Source: an uncultured Syntrophomonadaceae bacterium | GTDB lineage: Bacteria > Bacillota > Syntrophomonadia > Syntrophomonadales > Syntrophomonadaceae | Assembly: GCA_944391275.1 (NCBI GenBank) | Contig: CALXSZ010000046.1 | Location: 1 to 6,635, forward strand | Reading direction: 5' to 3' | Length of the DNA stretch: 6,635 bases | Translations under genes and position numbers: made by a program | Shown: positions 1 to 6,400 of the stretch, piece by piece | Layout of the letters: each line of letters opens with the position of its first letter | Numbering within the stretch: the first letter of the stretch is position 1 | The notes under the pieces: generated by a model | Database searches by the model: none | The model's input: only the letters and a program-made list of their open reading frames with translations | Told to the model about the DNA's origin: nothing

Positions 1-302
1 TTGTGGCAGTAGGCAGGGTATGCGGTAAGGAAATACTGATTTTTGACCAACCTACAAGCGGCCTTGATTTTGACAATATGCTGCGAGTTGCAAGGCTGAT
101 CGGCAGGCTGGCGCAGATGGGAAAAATTATTTTTGTCGCCACCCACGATTATGAATTTGTATGCCAGACTTGCAATCGTGTTCTTCACCTTGATAGCGGA
201 GAACAAAAAGAAGATTGGGAGGTCTGCGCGGAAAATCGAGAACATTTGCAACGGCTGTTTCGATTAAATGTAGCTGACGTGGAGGGAGGTGTATTGCAAT
301 GA
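1..302 (+). CDS. ABC transporter ATPase, ECF-like, C-terminal fragment
   Basis: This is the end of an ATP-binding cassette protein whose start lies left of the window. Reading is open from base 3; the GTG there is an internal valine codon, not a start. Numbering from that codon, the fragment has a Walker B strand (ILIFD, residues 11-15), a D-loop (SGLD, 19-22) and a switch histidine (THD, H48). Walker A and the signature motif are off the edge. The wording around Walker B and the THDYEF stretch resembles energy-coupling-factor ATPases, which drive vitamin, metal or heme importers with an S and a T membrane subunit; those partners would be expected just upstream. The residue after Walker B Asp is Gln (codon CAA, 48-50) instead of the catalytic Glu, a change that in other ABC ATPases strongly impairs hydrolysis. 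It may be the second ATPase half of a double-domain protein; this cannot be seen. Its stop overlaps the next start as ATGA. Confidence 0.85.
   Translation, partial: VAVGRVCGKEILIFDQPTSGLDFDNMLRVARLIGRLAQMGKIIFVATHDYEFVCQTCNRVLHLDSGEQKEDWEVCAENREHLQRLFRLNVADVEGGVLQ
285..290 (+). promoter_or_regulatory. Ribosome binding site of first ABC half-transporter
   Basis: GGAGGT lies 8 nt before the ATG at 299, inside the end of the preceding ATPase gene. It supports this start and translational coupling through the ATGA overlap. The 12-nt stretch GGAGGTGTATTG (285-296) recurs exactly before the MATE gene (3755-3766). Confidence 0.8.
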
Positions 303-2047
303 AAAAGGAAAATCCAGTTAAAATTTTGATGGGTTGGGCTGGCCCCAATAAAATTTATTTGGTTCTTTCCGTTATCTGCGCCTTGATCTGCGGCTTATGC
401 GCGGTCATTCCCTATCTTGGAGTTTACCGGCTCATTAACGCAATCTTGGAGCAGACGGCGACAAAAGAATTTATTTTACAAAATGTACTGCTGATTACGG
501 GATTTACGGTTGTACGCTTTGTATTTTTTGCTTTATCCGGCGCTTTTTCCCACAAAGGCGCTTACGGTTCTTTATTCCGCGCCCGCTGCATGGTAATCGA
601 CCACATGGCAAAAGTGCCGCTTGGGGCGCTAAATGAACGAAGAACCGGCGATATAAAAGCGGTTTTGAATGAGGATATAGAAAAGCTGGAAGAATTTTTG
701 GCTCATAATATCCCCGACTTAGTGCATTATCTGGTGGGGCCGGTGGCAATTTTTATCTATTTGTTGACAATCAATGTGCCGCTGGCGTTGGTATCTATTT
801 TCCCCCTTATACTTTGCATTATCATTATGGGAATTATGTTTATGCAGACAGCGGGAATTATGGACAGATACAGCAAGTCGATTGCTGGGCTGAACTCGGT
901 TTTTATTGAATACATCAATGGTATGAAATTGATTAAAGCCTACAATATGGGAAGCAGCTCATTTGAAAAATTTTCAGACGCTAGTCAGGAAGAAAACGAC
1001 GTGGTAAATACTGTATCACGAAAAATGGGGCCTCCATATTCTGCCTATGTAATTCTCATTGAATGTGGACTGCTCTTGGTTATACCCATTGGCAGCATTA
1101 TGTATCTGAACCATTCCATTATGGCAGGTGCTTTTCTGTTATTTACCTTCATTGGCTCTGTTTACTTAACCGAGCTTCGTCCTCTGCAACAGTTGGGGAA
1201 TGATTTTGCACAGGTATTCCACGCTGTCACGGACACAAAGGAAATATTGGATATTCCTGTTTATGAGGGCGGCGGCTCATTCCCAAAGGCTTATGATATT
1301 GAGTTGAACGATGTTTCTTTTGAGTATAATTCAGAAACCCCGGTGTTAAGGCATTGTAATTTGAAAATCAAACAGGGCGAAAAAATTGCTTTGATCGGAC
1401 GTTCTGGTGCCGGAAAAAGTACCATTATCCAGCTCATTGCAAGGTCTTATGAGGTGGGTAATGGAAACGTCCGAATTGGTGGGATTGATGTACGAAATAT
1501 CTCTTATAATGCCCTGTTGGAAAATATCGCCATTGTTTTTCAAAAGACGTTTTTAACAGACGACAGTGTGTTTGAAAATATTTGTATGGGTTCCCATGCA
1601 ACACTTGACGAGGTACGGGCGGCGGCCCGTAAAGCGCAGATAGACGACTTTATTATGTCCTTGCCGGACGGATATGACACAAAGGTAGGCAGTTTTAGTT
1701 CCCGGTTTTCTGGTGGCGAAAAACAAAGAATCGCCATTGCCAGAGCGATTTTGAAAAATGCTCCGATCTTGATTTTGGATGAAGCCACAAGTGCGGCTGA
1801 CCCCGAAAATCAGGTGGAAATTGACAAAGCGATTGAAAATCTGTGCAAAGGGAAAACAGTTCTTGTTGTGGCTCACCGCCTTGGCGCAGTTAAAATGTGT
1901 GATAAGGTAGCCATTTTGGAGAATGGTTCCGTAACGAGCTACGGAACACATGAGGCTGTATTAAAAGAAAATGCTTATTATCAATCTGCATGGAGAGATT
2001 ATAATGCTGCCCGCGCAATCAACTATAAGGAGGTGAGTACCCGATGA
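299..2047 (+). CDS. ABC exporter-fold transporter, membrane plus ATPase domain (half 1)
   Basis: A 582-residue half-transporter of the usual length for a fused six-helix membrane domain and C-terminal ATPase. Hydrophobic segments lie near residues 19-47, 58-82, 141-182 (two helices) and 247-290 (two helices). The ATPase domain starts near 333: A-loop Tyr343, Walker A GRSGAGKST (367-375), Q-loop Gln415, signature SGGEKQ (471-476), Walker B ILILDE (490-495) with catalytic Glu495, and switch His526. The D-loop reads SAAD (498-501) rather than the common SALD. The family includes multidrug and lipid exporters, but also IrtAB/YbtPQ-type proteins that use the exporter fold to import iron chelates. 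The next gene encodes a second half overlapping by 4 bp, so a heterodimer is very likely. Proximity to an ECF-like ATPase and a metal-dependent regulator favours a metal, chelate or heme role over general drug export, but this is inference. Confidence 0.93.
   Translation: MKKENPVKILMGWAGPNKIYLVLSVICALICGLCAVIPYLGVYRLINAILEQTATKEFILQNVLLITGFTVVRFVFFALSGAFSHKGAYGSLFRARCMVIDHMAKVPLGALNERRTGDIKAVLNEDIEKLEEFLAHNIPDLVHYLVGPVAIFIYLLTINVPLALVSIFPLILCIIIMGIMFMQTAGIMDRYSKSIAGLNSVFIEYINGMKLIKAYNMGSSSFEKFSDASQEENDVVNTVSRKMGPPYSAYVILIECGLLLVIPIGSIMYLNHSIMAGAFLLFTFIGSVYLTELRPLQQLGNDFAQVFHAVTDTKEILDIPVYEGGGSFPKAYDIELNDVSFEYNSETPVLRHCNLKIKQGEKIALIGRSGAGKSTIIQLIARSYEVGNGNVRIGGIDVRNISYNALLENIAIVFQKTFLTDDSVFENICMGSHATLDEVRAAARKAQIDDFIMSLPDGYDTKVGSFSSRFSGGEKQRIAIARAILKNAPILILDEATSAADPENQVEIDKAIENLCKGKTVLVVAHRLGAVKMCDKVAILENGSVTSYGTHEAVLKENAYYQSAWRDYNAARAINYKEVSTR
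2027..2036 (+). promoter_or_regulatory. Perfect extended Shine-Dalgarno for second ABC half-transporter
   Basis: AAGGAGGTGA matches the full 10-nt anti-Shine-Dalgarno complement of 16S rRNA and sits 7 nt before the ATG at 2044, within the last codons of the upstream gene. It argues that the second subunit is translated efficiently in its own right as well as by coupling through the ATGA overlap. Confidence 0.85.
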
Positions 2048-3750
2048 AAAATCCTATCAATCAAAAAAACAGAGATTTTAAGATAGGGTTTGTAATGAAC
2101 ATTATAGAGGGGCTGCTTTCTGGTAGTAACTTTATGTTGATCTATCTGGTTTTTCAATCCTTTTGGAATGATACCCTTACCCTTGAAATGGTATTCCTGC
2201 TGACAGCGGCAGTAGCGGTAATCCTTATCCTGCGGTTATTTCTTTACAGGACAGGATATGTTCGTTTTGAGCTTGGCGCTGCTGCGGTAAGTAAAGCAAT
2301 CCGTCTGTTTTTAGGCGATAAATTAAAAAATATTCCTTTATCCCGATTCACTATGGGCCAGACAGGGCAATACCTGAATGTAATGACTTATGATGTCAAT
2401 AGTTATGAGGTGATTCTCCGACATAAAATCGGAGATATTGCAAAATATACCGCACTATCCATTATGCTTATCCTTTTTGTGGCAACTATGTGGCTTCCGG
2501 CTGCGGCTATTTTGCTGATTGTGTTACTTCTGACGTTCCCGACCATGACAATCGTATCTACCCTTGTAAAAAAATACGGCCAGAAGAAAAATAAGGTACA
2601 ATCGGACGCTGTAAACGGCATGGTGGAATATGTGAGTGGAATCCAAACCTTACGGGCCTATGGAGTAGCTGGCGAAAAAAACGAAAAAGTAATCGAGAAA
2701 ATGAAACAGTACAGTCACATCAGCTATCTTTATGAAATCAAATTGGTTCCTGTTGGACTTATTCGTAATGTATTAAGCTGGTGCAGCCTGCCGCTTATTA
2801 TGTGGCTGGCCGCTTCACCGTGGCTTTCTGGTGAGCTTTCCACCCCCTCATACTTTATGATCTGCCTGATGTCCATTTATTTATCAAAACTTTCTTTTAC
2901 GTTGGTTGCAGATTGTTTGAGTTATAAAAATAACTCCATTTCAAAAGAGAAAATATTAGAACTCATGGAAATGCCGGAGGAAACCGGAAGTAGAGAACCA
3001 TTTATTACGGATACCCATGAGGTCACGTTTCAAGATGTTTGCTTTTCCTATGTTCAAGGAGAACCAGTCTTAAACGGAATATCTTTTACAGCACCCGACC
3101 AAAAGCTGACGGCCATCGTCGGCGGTTCCGGCTCCGGCAAGTCTACCATTCTGAATTTGATTGCAAAATACTATGAAGCAGATAGAGGTACAATTTCCAT
3201 TGGCGGAAAACCCATTCAAAAAGTAGTTTCCGAGCGTGTATTAGAGCAAATTTCAATGGTAGATCAAGATGTATTTCTGTTCAATGATACCGTCCGTGAA
3301 AACATCCGCCATGCCCGCCAGGAGGCAACGGACGCTGAAATTGAAGCCGCCTGCAAAGAGGCGAATTGTGACAGCTTCATCCGAAAGTTGGAAAAAGGTT
3401 ATGACACACCGATTGGCGAAAATGGGAATCTCCTTTCCGGCGGTGAGCGCCAGCGTCTTTCCATTGCCCGCGCCATTTTGAAAAATAGCCCTATCCTGCT
3501 GCTGGATGAAGCGACGGCCTCCCTTGACATCGAAAATGAGTTGGCTGTAAAGCAGGCGATTTCCAATCTGCTAAAGGCAAAGAAAACAGTAATAATGATC
3601 GCCCATACGTTATCTATCGTCAAAAATGCAGACCAGATACTTGTTGTATCTAACGGAAAAATAGCCGAGGCTGGTACTCACAGCGAACTCTTAGCACAAA
3701 ATGGCAAGTATGCTGCTATGTGGAACGCAGAGCAACAACTTTCTCAATAG
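2044..3750 (+). CDS. ABC exporter-fold transporter, membrane plus ATPase domain (half 2)
   Basis: The 568-residue partner of the upstream half-transporter. Hydrophobic segments are near residues 12-38, 48-68, 134-172 (two helices), 236-258 and 266-286. The ATPase domain has Walker A GGSGSGKST (360-368), Q-loop Gln408, signature LSGGERQ (464-470), Walker B ILLLDE (484-489) with Glu489, D-loop SLD (493-495) and switch His521. The Arg usually following the switch His is Thr (AHTL). Because both halves keep catalytic Glu and His, this is not a heterodimer with one obviously dead ATP site. The ATGA overlap and matched architecture indicate equal production and joint assembly in the cytoplasmic membrane. 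Family members of this paired type include drug exporters and siderophore or heme-linked transporters; substrate cannot be read from the sequence. Confidence 0.93.
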   Translation: MKNPINQKNRDFKIGFVMNIIEGLLSGSNFMLIYLVFQSFWNDTLTLEMVFLLTAAVAVILILRLFLYRTGYVRFELGAAAVSKAIRLFLGDKLKNIPLSRFTMGQTGQYLNVMTYDVNSYEVILRHKIGDIAKYTALSIMLILFVATMWLPAAAILLIVLLLTFPTMTIVSTLVKKYGQKKNKVQSDAVNGMVEYVSGIQTLRAYGVAGEKNEKVIEKMKQYSHISYLYEIKLVPVGLIRNVLSWCSLPLIMWLAASPWLSGELSTPSYFMICLMSIYLSKLSFTLVADCLSYKNNSISKEKILELMEMPEETGSREPFITDTHEVTFQDVCFSYVQGEPVLNGISFTAPDQKLTAIVGGSGSGKSTILNLIAKYYEADRGTISIGGKPIQKVVSERVLEQISMVDQDVFLFNDTVRENIRHARQEATDAEIEAACKEANCDSFIRKLEKGYDTPIGENGNLLSGGERQRLSIARAILKNSPILLLDEATASLDIENELAVKQAISNLLKAKKTVIMIAHTLSIVKNADQILVVSNGKIAEAGTHSELLAQNGKYAAMWNAEQQLSQ

Positions 3751-3754
3751 GAAT

Positions 3755-3760
3755 GGAGGT
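3755..3760 (+). promoter_or_regulatory. Ribosome binding site of MATE gene
   Basis: GGAGGT lies 8 nt before the ATG at 3769. The context GGAGGTGTATTG is identical to that before the first ABC half-transporter at 285-296, and it fixes the MATE start. Confidence 0.8.
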
Positions 3761-3768
3761 GTATTGAT

Positions 3769-5145
3769 ATGGCAGGAACACCAGACACAAGAACTATGCT
3801 CCTAAATGACAGCCCTTGGTCTTTAGTGGCAAAACTTAGTATTCCGGCAATCATTGGCATGGTAGTGGTTGGCCTTTACAATTTCATGGACGGCGTTTAT
3901 GTTGGACAAATGGTGGGGGACAGCGCAATGGCCGCAGTATCTATATCTTATCCCTTTACGCTTGCCAATACAGGAATTTCAACGCTGATCGGTATGGGGT
4001 CTGCGTCTATCCTATCAAGAGCGATTGGAAAAAAAGATCAAGGTACGATTGATAAAATCATGGGAAACCTGATTGCGCTGAATCTAATCTTTTCTCTTAT
4101 CGTTATGGCAATAGGTATTGTTTTTACAAGACAAATTCTTATGCTTTCCGGCGCAAGCGGGGAAATTTTGGATTTAGCTGTTCGGTATTTAAGAATTATC
4201 TTCGCAGGAAGTCTATTTGTAAATTTCGCGCAATCCTCTAATATGATTATGCGCGGTGAAGGACTGCTTAAACGGGCAATGTTATTTAGCGGTGGTTCCG
4301 CTATTATGAATATCATCCTTGACCCTATTCTTATTTGGGCCTTATCCCCCTACCAGATGGGGATTGACGGTGCGGCTTATGCCACGGTTATTTCACAAAT
4401 TGCTTATGCCGCAGCTTCCTTGTGGTACTTCAAGAAAAAAAGTAAAAATGTAAAAATTCATGCAATCCGCGTAGACAAAGGTTTGTTTTCTGAAATACTT
4501 GGAGTTGGCGTTTCTGCCATGCTTATGCAGGTGATGATGTTGATACAGCAGACCGCTTTGTATAATCTGGCAGCCCAGCATGGAGGCGACACTTGGCAGA
4601 TTATCCTTGGCGCAACCTATCGTGTCGTTTCCTTTGCTTTCATTCCTCTATGGGGACTGTCGCAAGGCTATCAGCCCGCAGCCGGAACAAATTATGGCGC
4701 AAAACAGTATGATCGTGTAAAGCACATCACAAAAATTTTTGCGATTGCAGCGACTTTACTTGCGCTCATATTCTATTTGCCGATTATGCTTGCGCCTAAA
4801 GCTATTTTGTCTATGTTCATTACTACTCCGGCAGTTGTAGAGCAGGGGGCCGCTGACTTCCGTTTGTTCTTCCTCTCCTACATTGTTTTAGGCTTCTGGA
4901 TTGTAGTGCTGACGCTTATGCAGTCACTTGGCAGAGCAACAAAGGCAAGTATATTGGTAATTTTACGCCAGATTGCTATTTATATTCCCGCAGCTATTGT
5001 TCTGCCTTATATCGCGGACTTAGGCGTACATGGCGTTTTTGCTGCTCCGCTTATTACAGACGCGATTGTTTTAATTGTGGCAATTTGGATGTTGATAAGG
5101 GAATTTAAGAAAATGGATGAGTTGGCATTAAAACACAGCAATTAA
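3769..5145 (+). CDS. MATE family efflux transporter (MepA-like)
   Basis: A 458-residue polytopic membrane protein of normal MATE length with twelve predicted helices in two halves. Recognisable features are the N-terminal helix-1 region with an IPAIIGMVVVGLYN stretch and DGVYVGQ (residues 25-47), the MRGEG motif after the fourth helix (161-165), DP and IDGAAYATVIS in the middle (185-209), a central loop rich in Lys (222-229), and the second-half motif GLSQGYQPAAGTNYGA (296-311). MATE proteins expel cationic or organic compounds using Na+ or H+ gradients. It lies 18 bp after the ABC pair, so it is very probably in the same transcript. In this setting it might expel a metallophore, a tetrapyrrole or a toxic compound taken up alongside the ABC substrate; that link is inference. 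The subfamily call is by overall resemblance only. Confidence 0.92.
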   Translation: MAGTPDTRTMLLNDSPWSLVAKLSIPAIIGMVVVGLYNFMDGVYVGQMVGDSAMAAVSISYPFTLANTGISTLIGMGSASILSRAIGKKDQGTIDKIMGNLIALNLIFSLIVMAIGIVFTRQILMLSGASGEILDLAVRYLRIIFAGSLFVNFAQSSNMIMRGEGLLKRAMLFSGGSAIMNIILDPILIWALSPYQMGIDGAAYATVISQIAYAAASLWYFKKKSKNVKIHAIRVDKGLFSEILGVGVSAMLMQVMMLIQQTALYNLAAQHGGDTWQIILGATYRVVSFAFIPLWGLSQGYQPAAGTNYGAKQYDRVKHITKIFAIAATLLALIFYLPIMLAPKAILSMFITTPAVVEQGAADFRLFFLSYIVLGFWIVVLTLMQSLGRATKASILVILRQIAIYIPAAIVLPYIADLGVHGVFAAPLITDAIVLIVAIWMLIREFKKMDELALKHSN

Positions 5146-5150
5146 CTAAG

Positions 5151-5193
5151 GGCAGTCTGCGGTTGCTGCTTTTTCGGTATCCGCAGACAAAGC
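5151..5193 (+). repeat. Inverted repeat in the MATE-TetR gap
   Basis: Perfect 8-bp arms GTCTGCGG (5155-5162) and CCGCAGAC (5181-5188) flank an 18-nt spacer; flanking GGC (5151-5153) and GCC (5191-5193) can extend the stem across small unpaired bases. It fills most of the 64-bp gap just before the TetR gene. No T-run follows the 3' arm, so it is not a classical terminator. It could be a hairpin that modulates read-through or mRNA stability, or a DNA site for the TetR protein acting on itself. Confidence 0.6.
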
Positions 5194-5209
5194 CACAAAG
5201 GAATTTAAT

Positions 5210-5812
5210 ATGGCCGATTACACAGGAAAAGATATAGGCAAAATGATTCTCGACTGTGCAGCAAGAGAATTTTTGAAAAATGGGTATGAAAACGCCTCAT
5301 TAAGAGTGATTGCGAAAGGTGCCGAAGCGACAACAGGCATTATATATTCCCGCTACAAGAGTAAACACGAACTTTTTAAGCATTTAGTCGATAAAGCCTA
5401 TTGTGAGGTTATTCAAATCGTGGCTGACAGCCTTGAAGAAATATGTGTTCCTACAAGCAGGCTGCCAGCTTATGAACAATATTATCAGCGAGTAATTCCC
5501 CAGCTATTTGATTATATTGTTCACCATCAGAAAGAAATAGAGTTATTAACCCGGTGTTCAACGGGAACAACATATAGGAATTTCATTCCAAAGCTATTGA
5601 GTACAGAAAAGGAATATACTGCCGTCCTATGGCCCAGCCAGTTTAATAAAAAGCCGTATTCTAAAGACTTAATTCAAACAGTTTCCTATTCTTTTTATAC
5701 GACGATGTTTGACTTTGCTTTAGAGGGTGATTTAGAAAATAGTAATATCCCCTATACAGAATATCTAATACAGTTTTTTATTGGTGGATGGCATAAAATC
5801 TTTCAGAATTAA
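5210..5812 (+). CDS. TetR/AcrR family transcriptional regulator
   Basis: A 200-residue protein of typical TetR length. The N-terminal DNA-binding domain covers about residues 8-60. It shows ILDCAAREFLKNGYENAS, then the helix-turn-helix (about 30-49) ending in TTGIIYSRYKSKHELF, the usual TetR helix 3-4 sequence. The rest is an all-helical ligand-binding and dimer domain with no recognisable ligand motif. The start is set by AAAGGAA about 7 nt before the ATG. It follows the MATE gene by 64 bp containing a perfect inverted repeat, and the next regulator follows after 23 bp. TetR proteins commonly repress adjacent efflux genes and release DNA on binding the exported compound, so control of this transporter operon is plausible. 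The gene appears more AT-rich than the following regulator gene, which hints at different origins for the two. Confidence 0.92.
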   Translation: MADYTGKDIGKMILDCAAREFLKNGYENASLRVIAKGAEATTGIIYSRYKSKHELFKHLVDKAYCEVIQIVADSLEEICVPTSRLPAYEQYYQRVIPQLFDYIVHHQKEIELLTRCSTGTTYRNFIPKLLSTEKEYTAVLWPSQFNKKPYSKDLIQTVSYSFYTTMFDFALEGDLENSNIPYTEYLIQFFIGGWHKIFQN

Positions 5813-5835
5813 GGCCACGAAAGGAGGCGGGAAAC

Positions 5836-6201
5836 ATGGTACTTCATGCGTCGGGTGAAGATTATTTGGAAACTATTTTGATACTTCAACAGAAACAAGG
5901 CATGGTACGCTCCGTAGACGTGGCCCGCTGCATGGAGGTGTCAAAGCCCAGCGTGTGCCACGCAGTAGGTATTTTGCGCGAGGGTGGTTTCCTGACTATG
6001 GATGAAGAACACTACCTCCATCTAACAGATATAGGCCGCGAGGTGGCCGAAAAAATCTATGAGCGCCATTGCTTTTTTACGGAGCAGCTTATAGCCGCAG
6101 GCGTTGACCCCAAAATTGCGGAGGCCGACGCCTGCCGGTTGGAACACGTTATTAGTAGTGAATCTTTTGAACGGCTGAAAGAGGCAGCCGAGCAAGAATA
6201 A
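5836..6201 (+). CDS. DtxR/MntR family metal-dependent transcriptional regulator, short form
   Basis: A 121-residue protein with a winged helix-turn-helix (about residues 5-65, recognition helix near KPSVCHAVGILRE) and the helical dimerisation/metal-binding domain (about 66-118). It lacks the C-terminal SH3-like domain of DtxR/IdeR and is slightly shorter than MntR. By alignment to Bacillus MntR (ligands D8, E11, H77, E99, E102, H103), the corresponding residues are D9, E12, H78, C100, E103 and H104. Cys at the fifth position is DtxR-like (C102, iron-type), while Asp at the first is MntR-like. Such regulators bind DNA when loaded with Fe2+ or Mn2+ and repress metal uptake genes. AAGGAGG at 5821-5827, 8 nt from ATG, defines the start. 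It is probably the last gene of the operon, which ties transporter expression to metal status. Confidence 0.92.
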   Translation: MVLHASGEDYLETILILQQKQGMVRSVDVARCMEVSKPSVCHAVGILREGGFLTMDEEHYLHLTDIGREVAEKIYERHCFFTEQLIAAGVDPKIAEADACRLEHVISSESFERLKEAAEQE

Positions 6202-6207
6202 TCAAAT

Positions 6208-6279
6208 AGCGCGAATCACTCTGCCCCTACCAGCGGGGAAAGAAAAAAACCGTTGCAGGGACAGAGGCTTTCGTGCGCT
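6208..6279 (+). repeat. Long imperfect hairpin directly after the DtxR-type gene
   Basis: Seven bases after the stop codon, AGCGC (6208-6212), GAA (6213-6215) and CTCTG-C-CCCT (6219-6228) pair with AGGG-A-CAGAG (6257-6266), TTC (6270-6272) and GCGCT (6275-6279). There is a 3x3 internal loop, a 2-nt bulge and one C/A mismatch. A further 5-pair apical stem, AGCGG (6232-6236) with CCGTT (6250-6254), closes a purine-rich A-tract loop. No T-run follows directly. It may protect the 3' end of the operon mRNA or mark an element boundary; function unknown. Confidence 0.55.
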
Positions 6280-6300
6280 TAAAATGGATTTTTTAATCTG

Positions 6301-6337
6301 CGGCGGTTTTGAGAAAATCAAGGCCGCCGTTCTTTTG
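6301..6337 (+). terminator. Intrinsic terminator downstream of the operon
   Basis: CGGCGGTTTTGA (6301-6312) pairs with TCAAGGCCGCCG (6318-6329) as a 12-pair stem, including two G-U wobbles, around a GAAAA loop. The tail TTCTTTTG (6330-6337) is T-rich. It lies 100 bp after the DtxR-type stop codon and is the best candidate for ending the transporter-regulator transcript. Its 3' arm can instead pair with 6377-6383, so termination may be conditional. Confidence 0.7.
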
Positions 6338-6341
6338 TCGT

Positions 6342-6400
6342 CCTCCAAAGGAATGACGCCCTGACGCTGGCGAGATCGGCGGCTTTAGGAGGGAGCCGCC
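6342..6400 (+). promoter_or_regulatory. Structured leader that can sequester a ribosome binding site
   Basis: The Shine-Dalgarno AGGAGG (6387-6392) before the small ORF at 6401 can be hidden in two ways. CCTCCAAAG (6342-6350) pairs with CTTTAGGAGG (6383-6392) with one bulged A, enclosing a small CGCC/GGCG hairpin (6357-6372). Alternatively, the perfect arms GGCGGCT (6378-6384) and AGCCGCC (6394-6400) place it in a 9-nt loop. Together with the terminator arm at 6323-6329, which can pair with 6377-6383, this resembles a riboswitch or attenuator expression platform of no class I recognise. Confidence 0.45.

Noticed and set aside
3..5. GTG as a start codon for the first ORF
   Set aside because: The frame is open to the window edge and the sequence starts just before Walker B, so most of the ATPase is upstream; there is no ribosome binding site visible.
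127..348. Minus-strand ORF spanning the first gene junction
   Set aside because: It overlaps two well-supported + strand genes and its product has no family resemblance.
494..501. SAAD D-loop in the first ABC half-transporter as a sign of an inactive site
   Set aside because: The D-loop Asp, catalytic Glu495 and switch His526 are all present, so loss of the usual Leu alone does not imply inactivity.
1553..1951. Antisense ORF of 132 codons opposite the first ABC ATPase domain
   Set aside because: It is a shadow of strongly conserved ATPase coding sequence, with no recognisable domain and no convincing ribosome binding site.
2000..2005. TATAAT as a -10 box for an internal promoter before the second ABC half-transporter
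   Set aside because: There is no credible -35 at 16-18 bp spacing, and it lies in coding sequence of an overlapping gene pair.
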